A stretch of 64,000 bases of DNA from Chlorocebus sabaeus (lineage: Eukaryota > Chordata > Mammalia > Primates > Cercopithecidae), in the NCBI RefSeq assembly GCF_047675955.1, contig NC_132916.1:70983481-71047480 (forward strand). The letters are read 5' to 3'. The notes beneath the pieces were generated by a model. That model did not search any database and was not told the DNA's origin. It saw only the letters and a program-made list of their open reading frames with translations. The translations under genes and the position numbers were made by a program. Shown piece after piece: positions 24,060 through 36,856 of this stretch; the stretch's first letter is position 1; each line of letters opens with the position of its first letter.

Positions 24060-25261
24060 TAACAGAAACAGAGCAGTTTCTCAGAAAGCTTCTTTCCAGT
24101 TTTTAACGGAAGATATTTCCTTTTTCACCATAGCCCTCTAGGGGCTTCCAAATATCCCTTGCCAATTCTACAATAACAGACTTAGCGAAAGACTTCTGGA
24201 AGGGAAAGATGTAACTCTGTGAGGTGAATTAACAGAACACACAGCAGTTTCTCAGAAAGCTTCTTTCCAGTTTTGAACGGAAGATAATTCCTTTTTCACC
24301 ATAGACCTCTATGGGCTTCCAAATATGCCTTTGCCAATTCCACAAGAACAACCTTAGCGAAAGGCTTCTTGAAGGGAAAGATGAAACTCTGTGGGATGAA
24401 TTAACCGAACCTAGAGCAGTTTCTCAGAAAGCTTCTTTCCAGTTTTGAACGGAAGATATTTCCTTTTTCACCATATCCCTCTAAGGGCTTCCAAATATCC
24501 CTTTGCCAATTCCACAAGAACAGTCTTAGGGAAAGGCTTCTTGAAGGGAAAGATGTAACTCTGTGAGATGAATTAACAGAACACAGAGCATTTTCTCAGA
24601 AAGCTTCTTTCCAGTTTTGAACGGAAGATATTTCCTTTTTCACCAAAGCCCTGTATGGGCTTCCAAATATCACTTTTCCAATTCCACAAGAACAGCCTTA
24701 GCGAAAGGCTTCTTGAAGGGAAAGATGTAACTCTCTGAGATGAATTAACAGAACACAGAGCAGTTTCTCCGAAAGCTTCTTTCCAGTTTTGAACGGAAGA
24801 TATTTCCTTTTTCACCATAGCCCTCTATGGGCTTCCAAATATTCCTTTGCCAATTCCACAAGAACAGCCTTAGCGAAAGGCTTCTTGAAGGAAAAGATGT
24901 AACTCTGTGAGATGAATTAACAGAACACAGAGCAATTTCTCAGAAAACTTCTTTCCAGTTTTGAAGCGAAGATATTTCCTTTTTCACCGTAGCCCTCTAT
25001 GTTCTTCCAAATATCACTTTGCCAATTACACAAGAACAGCCTTAGCGAAAGGCTTCTTGGTGGGAAAGATGTAACTCTGTGAGATGAATTAACAGAACAC
25101 AGAGCAGTTCCTCAGAAAGCTTCTTTCCAGTTTTGAACGGAAGGTATTTCCTATTTCACCATAGCCCTCTAAGGGCTTCCAAATATCACTTTGCCAATTC
25201 CACAAGAACAGCCTTAGCGAACGCCTTCTTGAAGGGAAAGATGTATCTCTGTGAGATGAAT

Positions 25262-25777
25262 TAACAGAACACACAGCAGTTTATCAGAAAGCTTCTTTCA
25301 AGTTTTGAACGGAAGATATTTCCTTTTTCACCATTGCCTTCTATGGGCTTCCAAATATCACTTTGAAAATTCCACAAGAACAGCCTTAGCGGAAGGCTTA
25401 TTGAAGGGAAAGATGTAACTCTGTGAGATGAATTAACAGAACACAGAGCAGTTTCTCACAAGGCTTCTTTCCAGTTTTGAACGGAAGATATTTCCTTTTT
25501 CACCATAGCCCTCTATGGTCTTCGAAATATCACTTTGCCAATTCCACAAGAGCAGCCTTAGCGAAAGGCTTCTTGAAGGGAAAGATGTAACTCTGTGAGA
25601 TGAATTAATAGAACACAGAGTAGTTTCTCAGAAAGCTTCTTTCCAGTTTTGAACGGAAGATATTTCCTTTTTCACCATAGCTCTCTATGGGCTTCCAAAT
25701 ATGCCTTTGCCAATTCCACAAGAACAGCCTTAGCGAAAGGCTTCTTGAGGGGAAAGATGTAACTCTGTGAGATGAAT
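25262..25777. repeat. Three-monomer cassette M1-M2-M3, copy 8
   Basis: Copy 6 shifted by 8077 bp. It carries the single substitution seen between the two large copies (GCGGAAGG at about 25392). Confidence 0.86.
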
Positions 25778-28700
25778 TAACAGAACAGAGAGCAGTGTCT
25801 CAGAAAGCTTCTTTCCAGTTTTGAAGGGAAGATATATCCTATTTCACGATAGCCCTCTATGGGCTTCCAAATATCCCTTTGCCAATTAAACAAGAACAGC
25901 CTTAGCGAAAGGCTTATTGAAGGGAAAGATGTAACTCTGTGAGATGAATTAACAGAACAGAGAGCAGTTTCTCAGAAAGCTTCTTTCCAGTTTTGAAGGG
26001 AAGATATTTCCTTTTTCACCATAGCCCTCTATGGGCTTCCAAATATCCCTTTGCCAATTCCACCAGAAGATCCTTAGCGAAAGGCTTCTTGAAGGGAAAG
26101 ATGTAACTCTGTGAGATGAATTAACAGAACACAGAGCAGTTTCTCAGAAAGCTTCTTTCCAATTTTGAATTTAAGATATTTCCTTTTACACCATAGCCCT
26201 CTATGGGCTTCCAAATATCCCTTTGCCAATTCCACAAGAAGATCCTTAGCGAAAGGCTTCTTGAAGGGAAAGATGTAACTCTTTGAGATGAATTAACAGA
26301 ACACAGAGCAGTTTCTCAGAAAGCTTCTTTCCAGTTTTGAACGGAAGATATTTCCTTTTTCACCATAGCCCTCTCGGGGCTTCCAAATATCCCTTTGCCA
26401 ATTCTACAAGAACAGACTTAGCGAAAGACTTCTTGAAGTGAAAGATGTAACTCTGTGGGATCAATTAACAGAACACAGAGAAGTTTCTCAGAAAGCTTCT
26501 TTCCAGTTTTGAACGGAAGATAATTCCTTTTTCACCATAGACCTCTAAGGGTTTCCAAATATGCCTTTTCCAATTCCACAAGAACAGCCTTAGCGAAAGG
26601 CTTCTTGAAGGGAAAGATGTAACTCTGTGAGATGAATTAACAGAACACATAGCAGTTTCCCAGAAAGCTTCTTTTCAGTTTTGAACGGAAGATATTTCCT
26701 TTTTCACCATAGCCCTCTATGGGCTTCCAAATATGACTTTGTTAATTCCACAAGAACAGCCTTAACGAAAGGCTTCTTGAAGGGAAAGATGTAACTCTGT
26801 GAGATGAATTAACAGAACACAGAGCAGTTTCTCAGAAAGCTTCTTTCCAGTTTTCAACGGAATATATTTCCATTTTCACCATAGCCCTCTAAGGGCTTCC
26901 TAATATGCCTTTGCCAATTCCACAAGAACAGCCTTATCGAAAGACTTCTTGAAGGGAAAGATGTAACTCTGTGAGATGAATTAACAGAACACAGAGCAGA
27001 TTCTCAGAAAGCTTCCTTCCAGTTTTGAACGGAAGATATTTCCTTTTTCACCATAGCCCTCTATGGGCTTCCCAATATCACTTTGAATATTCCACAAGAA
27101 CGGCCTTAGCGAAAGGCTTCTAGAAGGGAAAATGTAACTCTGTGAGATGAAATAACAGAACACAGAGCAGTTTCTCAGAAAGCTTCTTTCCAGTTTTGAA
27201 GGGAAGATATTTCCTTTTTCACCACAGCCCTCAATGGGCTTCCAAATATCACTTTGCCAATTCCACAAGAACAGCCTTAGCGAAAGGCTTCTTGAAGGGT
27301 AAGATGTAACTCTGTGAGATGAATTAACAGAACACATAGCAGTTTCTCAGAAAGCTTCTTTCCGTTTTGAACGGAAGATATTTCCTTTTTCACCATAGCC
27401 CTCTATGGGCTTCCAAATATCACTTTGCCAATTACACAAGAACAGACTTACAGAAAGGCTTCTTGAAGAGAAAGATGTAACTCTGTGAGATGAATTAACA
27501 GAACACAGAGCAGTTTCTCAGAAAGCTTCTTTCCAGTTTTGAACGGAAGATATTTCCTTTTTCTCCATATCCCTCTATGGGCTTCCAAATATCCCTTTGC
27601 CATTTCCAGAAGAACAGCCTTAGCGAAAGGCTTCTTGAAGGGAAAGATGTAACTCTGTGAGATGAATTAACAGAACACAGAGCAGTTTCTCAGAAAGCTT
27701 CTTTCCAGTTTTGAACGGAAGATATTTCCTTTTTCACCTTAGCACTGTTTGGGCTTCCAAATATCACTTTGCCAATTCCACATGAACAGCCTTAGCGAAA
27801 GGCTTATTGAAGGGAAAGATGTAACTCTGTGAGATGAATTAACAGAACACAGAGCAGTTTCTCAGAAAGCTTCTTTCCAGTTTTGAACGGAAGATATTTC
27901 CTTTTTCACCATAGCACTGTTTGGGCTTCCAAATATCACTTTGCCAATTCCACATGAACAGCCTTAGCGAAAGGCTTCTTGAAGGGAAAGATGTAACTCT
28001 GTGAGATGAATTTACAGAACACAGAACAGTTTCTCAGAAAGCTTCTTTACAGTTTTGAACGGAAGATATTTCCTATTTCACCATAGCCCTCGATGGGCTC
28101 CCAAATATCCCCTTGTCAATTCCACAAGAATAGCGTTAGCGAAAGGCTTCTTGAAGGGATAGATGTAAATCCGTGAGATGAATTAACAGAACACAGAGCA
28201 GTTTCTCAGAAAGCTTCATTCCAGTTTTGAACGGAATATATTTCCTTTTTCACCATAGCCCTCTATGGGCTTCTAAATATCCCTTTGCCAATTCCACAAG
28301 AGCAGCCTTAACAAAAGACTTCTTGAAGGGAAAGATGTAACTCTGTGAGATGAATTAACAGAACACAGAGCAGTTCCTCAGAAAGCTTCTTTCCAGTTTT
28401 GAACGGAAGATATTTCCTTTTTCACCATAGCCCTGTATGGGCTTCCAAATATCACTTTGCCAATTCCACAAGAACAGCCTTAGCGAAAGGCTTCTTGAAG
28501 GGAAAGATGTAACTCTGTGACATGAATTAACAGAAACAGAGCAGTTTCTCAGAAAGCTTCTTTCCAGTTTTGAACGGAAGATATTTCCTTTTTCACCATA
28601 GACCTCTATGGGCTTCCAAATATGCCTTTGCCAATTCCACAAGAACAGCCTTAGCGAAAGGCTTCTTGAAGGGAAAGATGTAACTCTGTGGGATGAGTTA

Positions 28701-30207
28701 ACCGAACATAGAGCAGTTTCTCAGAAAGCTTCTTTACAGTTTTGAACGGAAGATATTTCCTATTTCACCATAGCCCTCGATGGGCTTCCAAATATCCCTT
28801 TGCCAATTCCACAAGAATAGCGTTAGCGAAAGGCTTCTTGAAGGGATAGATGTAACTCCGTGAGATGAATTAACAGAACACAGAGCAGTTTCTCAGAAAG
28901 CTTCTTTCCAGTTTTGAAGGGAAGATATTTCCTTTTTCACCATAGCCCTCTATGGGCTTCTAAATATCACTTTTCCAATTACACAAGAACAGCCTTAGCG
29001 AAAGGCTTCTTGAAGGGAAAGATGTAACTCTCTGAGATGAATTAACAGAACACAGAGCAGTTTCTCCGAAAGCTTCTTTCCGGTTTTGAACGGAAGATAT
29101 TTCCTTTTTCACCATAGCCCTCTATGGGCTTCCAAATATCCCTTTGCCAATTCTACAAGAACAGCCTTAGCGAAAGGCTTTTTGAAGGGAAAGATGTAAC
29201 TCTCTGAGATGAATTAACAGAACACAGAGCAGTTTCTCAGAAAACTTCTTTCCAGTTTTGAAGCGAAGATATTTCCTTTTTCACCGTAGCCCTCTATGGG
29301 CTTCCAAATATCCCTTTGCCAATTCTACAAGAACAGCCTTAGCGAAAGGCTTCTTGAAGGAAAAGATGTAACTCTGTGAGATGAATTAACAGAACCCAGA
29401 GCAGTTTCTCAGAAAGCTTCTTTCCAGTTATGAACGGAAGATATTTCCTTTTTCACCATAGCCCTCTATGGGCTTCCAAATATGCCTTTTCCAATTCCAC
29501 AAGAACAGACTTAGCGAAAGGCTTCTTGAAGGGAAAGATGTATCTCTGTGAGATGAATTAACAGAACACAGAGCAGTTTCTCAGAAAGCTTCTTTCCAGT
29601 TTTGAACGGAAGATATTTCCTTTTTCACCATTGCCTTCTATGGGCTTCCAAATATCACTTTGAAAATTCCACAAGAACAGCCTTAGCGAAAGGCTTATTG
29701 AAGGGAAACATGTAACTCTGTGGGATGAATTAACAGATCACAGAGCAGTTTCTCAGAAAGCTTCTTTGCAGTTTTGAACGGAAGATATTTCCTTTTTCAC
29801 CATAGCCCTCTATGGGCTTCCTAATATCCCTTTGCCAATTTCACAAGAACAGCCTTAGCGAAAGGCTTCTTGAAGGGAAAGATGTAACTCTGTGAGATGA
29901 ATTAACAGAACAGAGAGCAGTGTCTCAGAAAGCTTCTTTCCAGTTTTGAAGGGAAGATATTTTCTATTTCACCATAGCCCTCTATGGGCTTCCAAATATC
30001 CCTTTGCCAATTCCACAAGAACAGCCTTAGCGAAAGGCTTTTTGAAGGGAAAGATGTAACTCTGGGAGATGAATTAACAGAACACAGAGCAGTTTCTCAG
30101 AAAGCTTCTTTCCAGTTTTGAACGGAAGATATTTCCTTTTTCACCGTAGCCCTCTACGGGCTTCCAAATATCCCTTTGCCAATTCCACAAGAACAGCCTT
30201 AGCGAAA

Positions 30208-30839
30208 GGCTTCTTGAAGGGAAAGATGTAACTCTGTGAGATGAATTAACAGAACACAGAGCAGTTTCTCAGAAAGCTTCTTTCCAATTTTGAATGGAAG
30301 ATATTTCCTTTTACACCATAGCCCTCTATGTGCTTCCAAATATCCCTTTGCCAATTCCACAAGAAGATCCTTAGCGAAAGGCTTCTTGAAGGGAAAGATG
30401 TAACTCTGTGAGATGAATTAACAGAACACAGAGCAGTTTCTCAGAAAGCTTCTTTCCAGTTTTGAACGGAAGATATTTCCTTTTTCACCATAGCCCTCTA
30501 TGGGTTTCCAAATATCGCTTTGTCAATTCCAGAAGAACAGCCTTAGCGAAAGGCTTTTTGAAGGGAAAGATGTAACTCTGTGAGATGAATTAACAGAACA
30601 CAGAGCAGTTTCTCAGAAAGCTTCCTTCCAATTTTGAATGGAAGATATTTCCTTTTTCACCGTAGCCCTCTACGGGCTTCCAAATATCCCATTGCCAATT
30701 CCACAAGAAGATCCTTAGCGAAAGGCTTCTTGAAGGGAAAGATGTAACTCTGTGAGATGAATTAACAGAACAGAGAGTAGATTCTCAGAAAGCTTCTTTC
30801 CAGTTTTGAAGGGAAGATATTTCCTTTTTCACCATAGCC
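30208..30839. repeat. Alpha-satellite mosaic at the decayed third-copy junction
   Basis: Between three and four monomers that do not continue the 8077-bp unit. They are a TATGTGCTTCC/AAGATCC monomer, a GGGTTTCC/CGCTTTGTC monomer, a CCGTAG/CTACGG monomer (30660-30675) and a CAGAGAGTAGATTCTC monomer. The same types, in similar order, occur near 35.4-36.0 and 36.86-37.4 kb. Confidence 0.72.
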
Positions 30840-32387
30840 CTCTATGGGTTTCTAAATATACCTTTGCCAATTCCAGAAGAACAGCCTTAGCGAAAGGCTT
30901 CTTGAAGGGAAAATGTAACTCTGTGAGATGAATTAACAGAACACAGAGCAGTTTCTCAGAAAGCTTCTTTCCAGTTTGAGCGGAAGATATTTCCTATTTC
31001 ACCAGAGCCCTCTATGGGCTTCCAAATATCACTTTGCCAATTCCACAAGAACAGACTTAGCGAAAGGCTTCTTGAAGGGAAAGATGTAACTCTGTGAGAT
31101 GAATTAACAGAACACAGAGCAGTTTCTCAGAGAGCTTCTTTCCAGTTTTGAACGGAAGATATTTCCTTTTTCACCATAGCCCTCTAAGGGCCTCCAAATA
31201 TCACTTTGAAAATTCCACAAGAACAGCCTTAGCGAAAGGCTTCTTGAAGGGAAAGATGTAACTCTGTGAGATGAATTAACAGAACACAGAGCAGTTTCTC
31301 AGAAAGCTTCTTTCCAGTTTTGAACGGAAGATATTTCCTTTTTTACCATGGCCCTCTGGGGGCTTCCAAATATCACTTTGCCAATTCCACAATAACAGCC
31401 TTAGAGAAAGGCTTCTTGAAGGAAAAGATGTACCTCTGTGAGATGAATTAACAGAACACAGAGCAATTTCTCAGAAAGCTTCCTTCCAGTTTTGAACGGA
31501 AGTTATTTCCTTTTTCACCATAGCCCTCTATGGGCTTCCAAATATCACTTTGAAAATTCCACAAGAACAGCCTTAGCGAAAGGCTTATTGAAGGGAAAGA
31601 TGTAACTCTGTGAGATGAATTAACAGAACACAGAGCAGTTTCTCACAAAGCTTCTTTCCAGTTTTGAACGGAAGATATTTCCTTTTTCACCATAGCCCTC
31701 TATGGCCTTCCAAATATCACTTTGCCAATTCCACAAGAACAGTCTTAGCGAAAGACTTCTTGAAGGGAAAGATGTAATTCTGTGAGATGAATTAATAGGA
31801 CACAGAGTAGTTTCTCAGAAAGCTTCTTTCCAGTTTTGAACGGAAGATATTTCCTTTTTCACCATAGCCCTCAATGGGCTTCCAAATATCACTTTGCCAA
31901 TTCCACAAGAAAAGCCTTAGCGAAAGGATTCTTGAAGGGAAAGATGTATCTCTGTGACATGAATTAACAGAAACAGAGCAGTTTCTCAGAAAGCTTCTTT
32001 CCAGTTTTGAACGGAAGATATTTCCTTTTTCACCATAGCCCTCTAGGGGCTTCCAAATATCCCTTGCCAATTCTACAATAACAGACTTAGCGAAAGACTT
32101 CTGGAAGGGAAAGATGTAACTCTGTGAGGTGAATTAACAGAACACACAGCAGTTTCTCAGAAAGCTTCTTTCCAGTTTTGAACGGAAGATAATTCCTTTT
32201 TCACCATAGACCTCTATGGGCTTCCAAATATGCCTTTGCCAATTCCACAAGAACAGCCTTAGCGAAAGGCTTCTTGAAGGGAAAGATGAAACTCTGTGGG
32301 ATGAATTAACCGAACCTAGAGCAGTTTCTCAGAAAGCTTCTTTCCAGTTTTGAACGGAAGATATTTCCTTTTTCACCATGGCCCTCC
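30840..32387. repeat. Partial third copy of the 8077-bp repeat
   Basis: It aligns with about 22935-24482 at offset 7905 bp, which is one monomer less than 8077. It carries a few substitutions: GGCTTATTG at about 31593 versus GGCTTCTTG, GTATCTCTG at about 31948 versus GTAACTCTG, and TTTTGAACGG at about 32005 versus TTTTTAACGG. It breaks off where CCATGGCCCTCCATGG begins. Confidence 0.82.
31449..31964. repeat. Three-monomer cassette, copy 9 (variant M3)
   Basis: Copy 7 shifted by 7905 bp, with the same TAATAGGACACAGAGTAG start and CTCAATGG end of M3. Confidence 0.82.
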
Positions 32388-35229
32388 ATGGGCTTCCAAA
32401 TATCCCTTTGCCAATTCCACAAGAACAGTCTTAGGGAAAGGCTTCTTGAAGGGAAAGATGTAACTCTGTGAGATGAATTAACAGATCACAGAGCAGTTTC
32501 TCAGAAAGCTTCTTTGCAGTTTTGAACGGAAGATATTTCCTTTTTCACCATAGCCCTCTATGAGCTTCCTAATATCCCTTTGCCAATTTCACAAGAACAG
32601 CCTTAGCGAAAGGCTTTTTGAAGGGAAAGATGTAACTCTGTTAGATGAATTAACAGAACACAGAGCAGTTTCTCAGAAAGCTTCTTTCCAATTTTGAATG
32701 GAAGATATTTCCTTTTACACCATAGCACTCTATGGGCTTCCAAATATCCCTTTGCCAATTCCACAAGAAGATCCTTAGCGAAAGGCTTCTTGAAGGGAAA
32801 GATGTAAGTCTGTGAGATGAATTAACAGAACACAGAGCAGTTTCTCAGAAAGCTTCTTTCCAGTTTTGAACGGAAGATATTTCCTTTTTCACCATAGTCT
32901 TCTATGGGTTTCTAAATATCGCTTTGCCAATTCCAGAAGAACAGCCTTAGCGAAAGGCTTCTTGAAGGGAAAATGTAACTCTGTGAGATGAATTAACAGA
33001 ACACAGAGCAGTTTCTCAGAAAGCTTCTTTCCAGTTTGAGCGGAAGATATTTCCTATTTCACCAGAGCCCTCTATGGGCTTCCAAATATCACTTTGCCAA
33101 TTCCACAAGAACAGCCTTAGCGAAAGGCTTCTTGAAGGGAAAGATGTAACTCTGTGAGATGAATTAACAGAACACAGAGCAGTTTCTCAGAAAGCTTCTT
33201 TCCAGTTTTGAACGGAAGATATTTCCTTTTTCACCATAGCCCTCTAAGGGCCTCCAATTATCACTTTGAAAATTCCACAAGAACAGCCTTAGCGAAAGGC
33301 TTCTTGAAGGGAAAGATGTAACTCTGTGAGATGAATTAACAGAACACAGAGCAGTTTCTCAGAAAGCTTCTTTCCAGTTTTGAACGGAAGATATTTCCTT
33401 TTTTACCATGGCCCTCTATGGGCTTCCAAATATCACTTTGCCAATTCCACAATAACAGCCTTAGAGAAAGGCTTCTTGAAGGAAAAGATGTACCTCTGTG
33501 AGATGAATTAACAGAACACAGAGCAATTTCTCAGAAAGCTTCTTTCCAGTTTTGAACGGAAGATATTTCCTTTTTCACCGTAGCCCTCTATGGGCTTCCA
33601 AATATCGCTTTGCCAATTCCCGAAAAACAGCCTTAGCGAAAGGCTTCTTGAAGGGAAAGATGTAACTCTGTGAGATGAATTAACAGAACACAGAGCTGTT
33701 TCTCAGAAAGCTTCTTTCCAGTTTGAGCGGAAGATATTTCCTATTTCACCATAGCCCTCTACGGGCTTCCAAATATCACTTTGCCAATTCCACAAGAATA
33801 GCCTTAGCGAAAGGCTTCTTGAAGGGAAAGATGTAACTCTGTGAGATGAATTAACAGAACACAGAGCAGTTTCTCAGAAAACTTCTTTCCAGTTTTGAAC
33901 GGAAGATACTTCCTTTTTCACCATAGCCCTCTATGGGCTTGCAAATATCACTTTGCCAATTCCACAAGAACAGCCTTAGCGAAAGACTTCTTGAAGGGAA
34001 AGTTGTAACTCTGTGAGATGAATTAATAGAACACAGAGCAGTTTCTCAGAAAGCTTCTCTCCAGGTTTGAACGGAAGATATTTCCTTTTTCACCATAGCC
34101 CTCTATGGGCTTCCAAATATGCCTTTTCCAATTCCACAAGAACAGGATTAGCGAAAGGCTTCTTGAGCGGAAAGATGTAACTCTGTGAGATGAATTAACA
34201 GAACACAGAGCAGTTTTTCAGAAAGCTTCCTTCCAGTTTTGAACGGCAGTTATTTCCTTTTTCACCATAGCCCTCTATGGGCTTCCAAATATCACTTTGA
34301 AAATTCCACAAGAACAGCCTTAGCGAAAGGCTTATTGAAGGGAAAGATGTAACTCTGTGAGATGAATTAACAGAACACAGAGCAGTTTCTCACAAAGCTT
34401 CTTTCCAGTTTTGAACGGAAGATATTTCCTTTTTCACCATAGCCCTCTATGGGCTTCCAAATATGCCTTTGCCAATTCCACAAGAACAGTCTTAGCGAAA
34501 GGCTTCTTGAGGGGAAAGATGTAACTCTGTGAGATGAATTAACAGAACACAGAGCAGTTTCTCAGAAAGCTTCTTTCTAGTTTTGAACGGAAGATATTTC
34601 CTTTTTCACCATAGCCCTCTATGGGCTTCCAAATATCCCTTTGCCAATTCCACAAGAAGATCCTTAGAGAAAGGCTTCTTGAAGGGAAAGATGTAACTCT
34701 GTGAGATGAATTAACAGAACTCAGAGCAATTTCTCAGAAAGCTTCTTTCCAGTTTTGAACGGAAGATATTTCCTTTTTCACCATAGCCCTCTATGGGCTT
34801 CCAAAAATGCCTTTACCAATTCCACAAGAACAGCCTTAGCGAAAGGCTTCTTCAAGGGAAAGATGTAACTCTGTGAGATGAATTAACAGAACACAGAGCA
34901 GTTTCTCAGAAAGCTTCTTTCCAATTTTGAACGGAAGATGTTTCCTTTTTCACCATAGCCCTCTATGGGCTTCCAAATATGCCTTTGCCAATTCCACAAG
35001 AACAGTCTTAGCGAAAGGCTTCTTGAGTGGAAAGATGTAACTCTGTGAGATGAATTAACAGAACACAGAGCAGTTTCTCAGAAAGCTTCTTTCCAGTTTT
35101 GAACGGAAGATATTTCCTTTTTAACCATAGCCCTCTATGGGCTTCCAAATATCGCTTTGCCAATTCCAGAAGAACAGCCTTAGCGAAAGGCTTCTTGAAG
35201 GGAAAGATGTAACTCTGTGAGATGAATTA
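32388..35229. repeat. Alpha-satellite mosaic segment
   Basis: About 16-17 monomers. 32640-33530 repeats monomer types of the 8077-bp unit (CTCTGTTAGATG, GTTTGAGCGG/ACCAGAGCCC, CTAAGGGCCTCC, TTTTTTACCATGG) but with more differences. 33360-34060 matches 40065-40765 at offset 6705 bp. 34560-35230 resembles 41.44-42.78 kb with monomers missing. No non-satellite sequence is seen. Confidence 0.75.
34196..34539. repeat. Cassette copy 10, collapsed to two monomers (M2/M3 hybrid)
   Basis: M1 is intact (34196-34367, CTTCCTTCC and CTTTGAAAATTCC). The next monomer begins as M2 (CTCACAAAGC) and ends as M3 (AATATGCC, AGTCTTAG, CTTGAGGGG), with no separate TAATAG monomer. One monomer was lost by an exchange inside the unit. 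Confidence 0.82.
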
Positions 35230-35795
35230 ATAGAACAGAGAGCAGTTTCTCAGAAAGCTTCTTTCCAGTTTTGAAGGGAAGATATTTCCTTTTTCACCAT
35301 AGCCCTCTATGGGCTTCCAAATATCCCTTTGCCAATTCCGCAAGAACAGCCTTAGCGAAAGGCTTTTTGAAGGGAAAGATGTAACTCTGTGAGATGAATT
35401 AACAGAACACAGAGCAGTTTCTCAGAAAGCTTCTTTCCAATTTTGAATGGAAGATATTTCCTTTTACACCATAGCCCTCTATGTGCTTCCAAATATCCCT
35501 TTGCCAATTCCACAAGAAGATCCTTAGCGAAAGGCTTCTTGAAGGGAAAGATGTAACTCTGTGAGATGAATTAACAGAACACAGAGCAGTTTCTCAGAAA
35601 GCTTCTTTCCAGTTTTGAACGGAAGATATTTCCTTTTTCACCATAGCCCTCTATGGGTTTCCAAATATCGCTTTGTCAATTCCAGAAGAACAGCCTTAGC
35701 GAAAGGCTTTTTGAAGGGAAAGATGTAACTCTGTGAGATGAATTAACAGAACACAGAGCAGTTTCTCAGAAAGCTTCTTTCCAGTTTTGAACGGA
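35230..35795. repeat. Duplicated segment matching 42794-43359
   Basis: Offset 7564 bp (44 monomers). It shares the CAGAGAGCAG/GAAGGGAAG monomer, the TATGTGCTTCC/AAGATCC monomer and the GGGTTTCC/CGCTTTGTC monomer. It ends where GGAGGTTATTTC here differs from GGAAGATATTTC there. Confidence 0.75.
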
Positions 35796-36397
35796 GGTTA
35801 TTTCCTTTTTCACCGTAGCCCTCTACGGGCTTCCAAATATCCCTTTGCCAATTCCACAAGAACAGCCTTAGCGAAAGGCTTCTTGAAGGGAAAGATGTAA
35901 CTCTGTGAGATGAATTAACAGAACAGAGAGCAGTTTCTCAGAAAGCTTCTTTCCAGTTTTGAAGGGAAGATATTTCGTTTTTCACCATAGCCCTCTATGG
36001 GCTTCCAAATATCCCTTTGCCAATTCCACAAGAACAGACTTAGCGAAAGGCTTTTTGAAGGGAAAGATGTAACTCTGTGAGATGAATTAACAGAACACAG
36101 AGCAGTTTCTCAGAAAGCTTCTTTCCAGTGTTGAACGGAAGATATTTCCTTTTTCACCATGGCCCTCCATGGGCTTCCAAATATCCCTTTGCCAATTCCA
36201 CAGGAACAGCCTTAGCGAAAGACGTCTTGAAGGGAAACATGTAACTCTGTGAGATGAATTAACAGATCACAGAGCAGTTTCTCAGAAAGCTTCTTTGCAG
36301 TTTTGAACGGAAGATATTTCCTTTTTCACCATAGCCCTCTATGGGCTTCCTAATATCCCTTTGCCAATTTCACAAGAACAGCCTTAGCGAAAGGCTT
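35481..36397. repeat. Local duplication at 8-monomer spacing, first copy
   Basis: It matches 36857-37773 at an offset of exactly 1376 bp (8 x 172). Shared variants are TATGTGCTTCC, CCGTAG/CTACGG, CCATGGCCCTCCATGG with GACGTCTTG, and the TCACAG/TTTGCAG monomer. Confidence 0.82.
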
Positions 36398-36400
36398 CTT

Positions 36401-36855
36401 GAAGGGAAAGATGTAACTCTGTGGGATGAATTAACCGAACATAGAGCAGTTTCTCAGAAAGCTTCTTTCCAGTTTTGAACGGAAGATATTTCCTTTTTCA
36501 CCATAGCCCTCTATGGGCTTCCAAATATCCCTTTGCCAATTCCACAAGAACAGTCTTAGGGAAAGGCTTCTTGAAGGGAAAGATGTAACTCTGTGAGATG
36601 AATTAACAGAACACAGAGCAGTTTCTCAGAAAGCTTCTTTCCAGTTTTGAACGGAAGATATTTCCTTTTTCACCATAGCCCTGTATGGGCTTCCAAATAT
36701 CACTTTTCCAATTCCACAAGAACAGCCTTAGCGAAAGGCTTCTTGAAGGGAAAGATGTAACTCTCTGAGATGAATTAACAGAACACAGAGCAGTTTCTCC
36801 GAAAGCTTCTTTCCGGTTTTGAACGGAAGATATTTCCTTTTTCACCATAGCCCTC
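36401..36855. repeat. Segment shared with 8046-8500
   Basis: Offset 28355 bp. It carries CGAACATAGAG, AGTCTTAGGG, CTGTATGG with CACTTTTCC, TCTCCGAAAGC and CCGGTTTTG in the same order. It sits between the two copies of the 8-monomer-spaced duplication. Confidence 0.8.
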
Positions 36856-36856
36856 T

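Larger units (their letters stand above)
22118..30207. repeat. 8077-bp higher-order repeat, second copy
   Basis: Direct tandem continuation of the first copy. The match with 14040 onward holds to about 30207, where GGCTTCTTG replaces GGCTTTTTG and a TATTTCC/TATGTGCTTCC monomer replaces the TATTACC/TATCTCTTT one. The near absence of mismatches implies a very recent duplication, or one kept uniform by conversion; an assembly duplication cannot be excluded from the sequence alone. Confidence 0.9.

Noticed and set aside
14040..30207. Segmental duplication by a mobile element or amplicon
   Set aside because: The boundaries lie inside monomers at matching phase, with no target-site duplication or terminal repeats. 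Unequal exchange within the array explains it.
33622..33645. Possible reverse-strand CENP-B box at CCCGAAAAACAGCC...GCGAAAGG (also near 40323)
   Set aside because: The spacing between CCCG and CGAA and the required central T do not fit the box.
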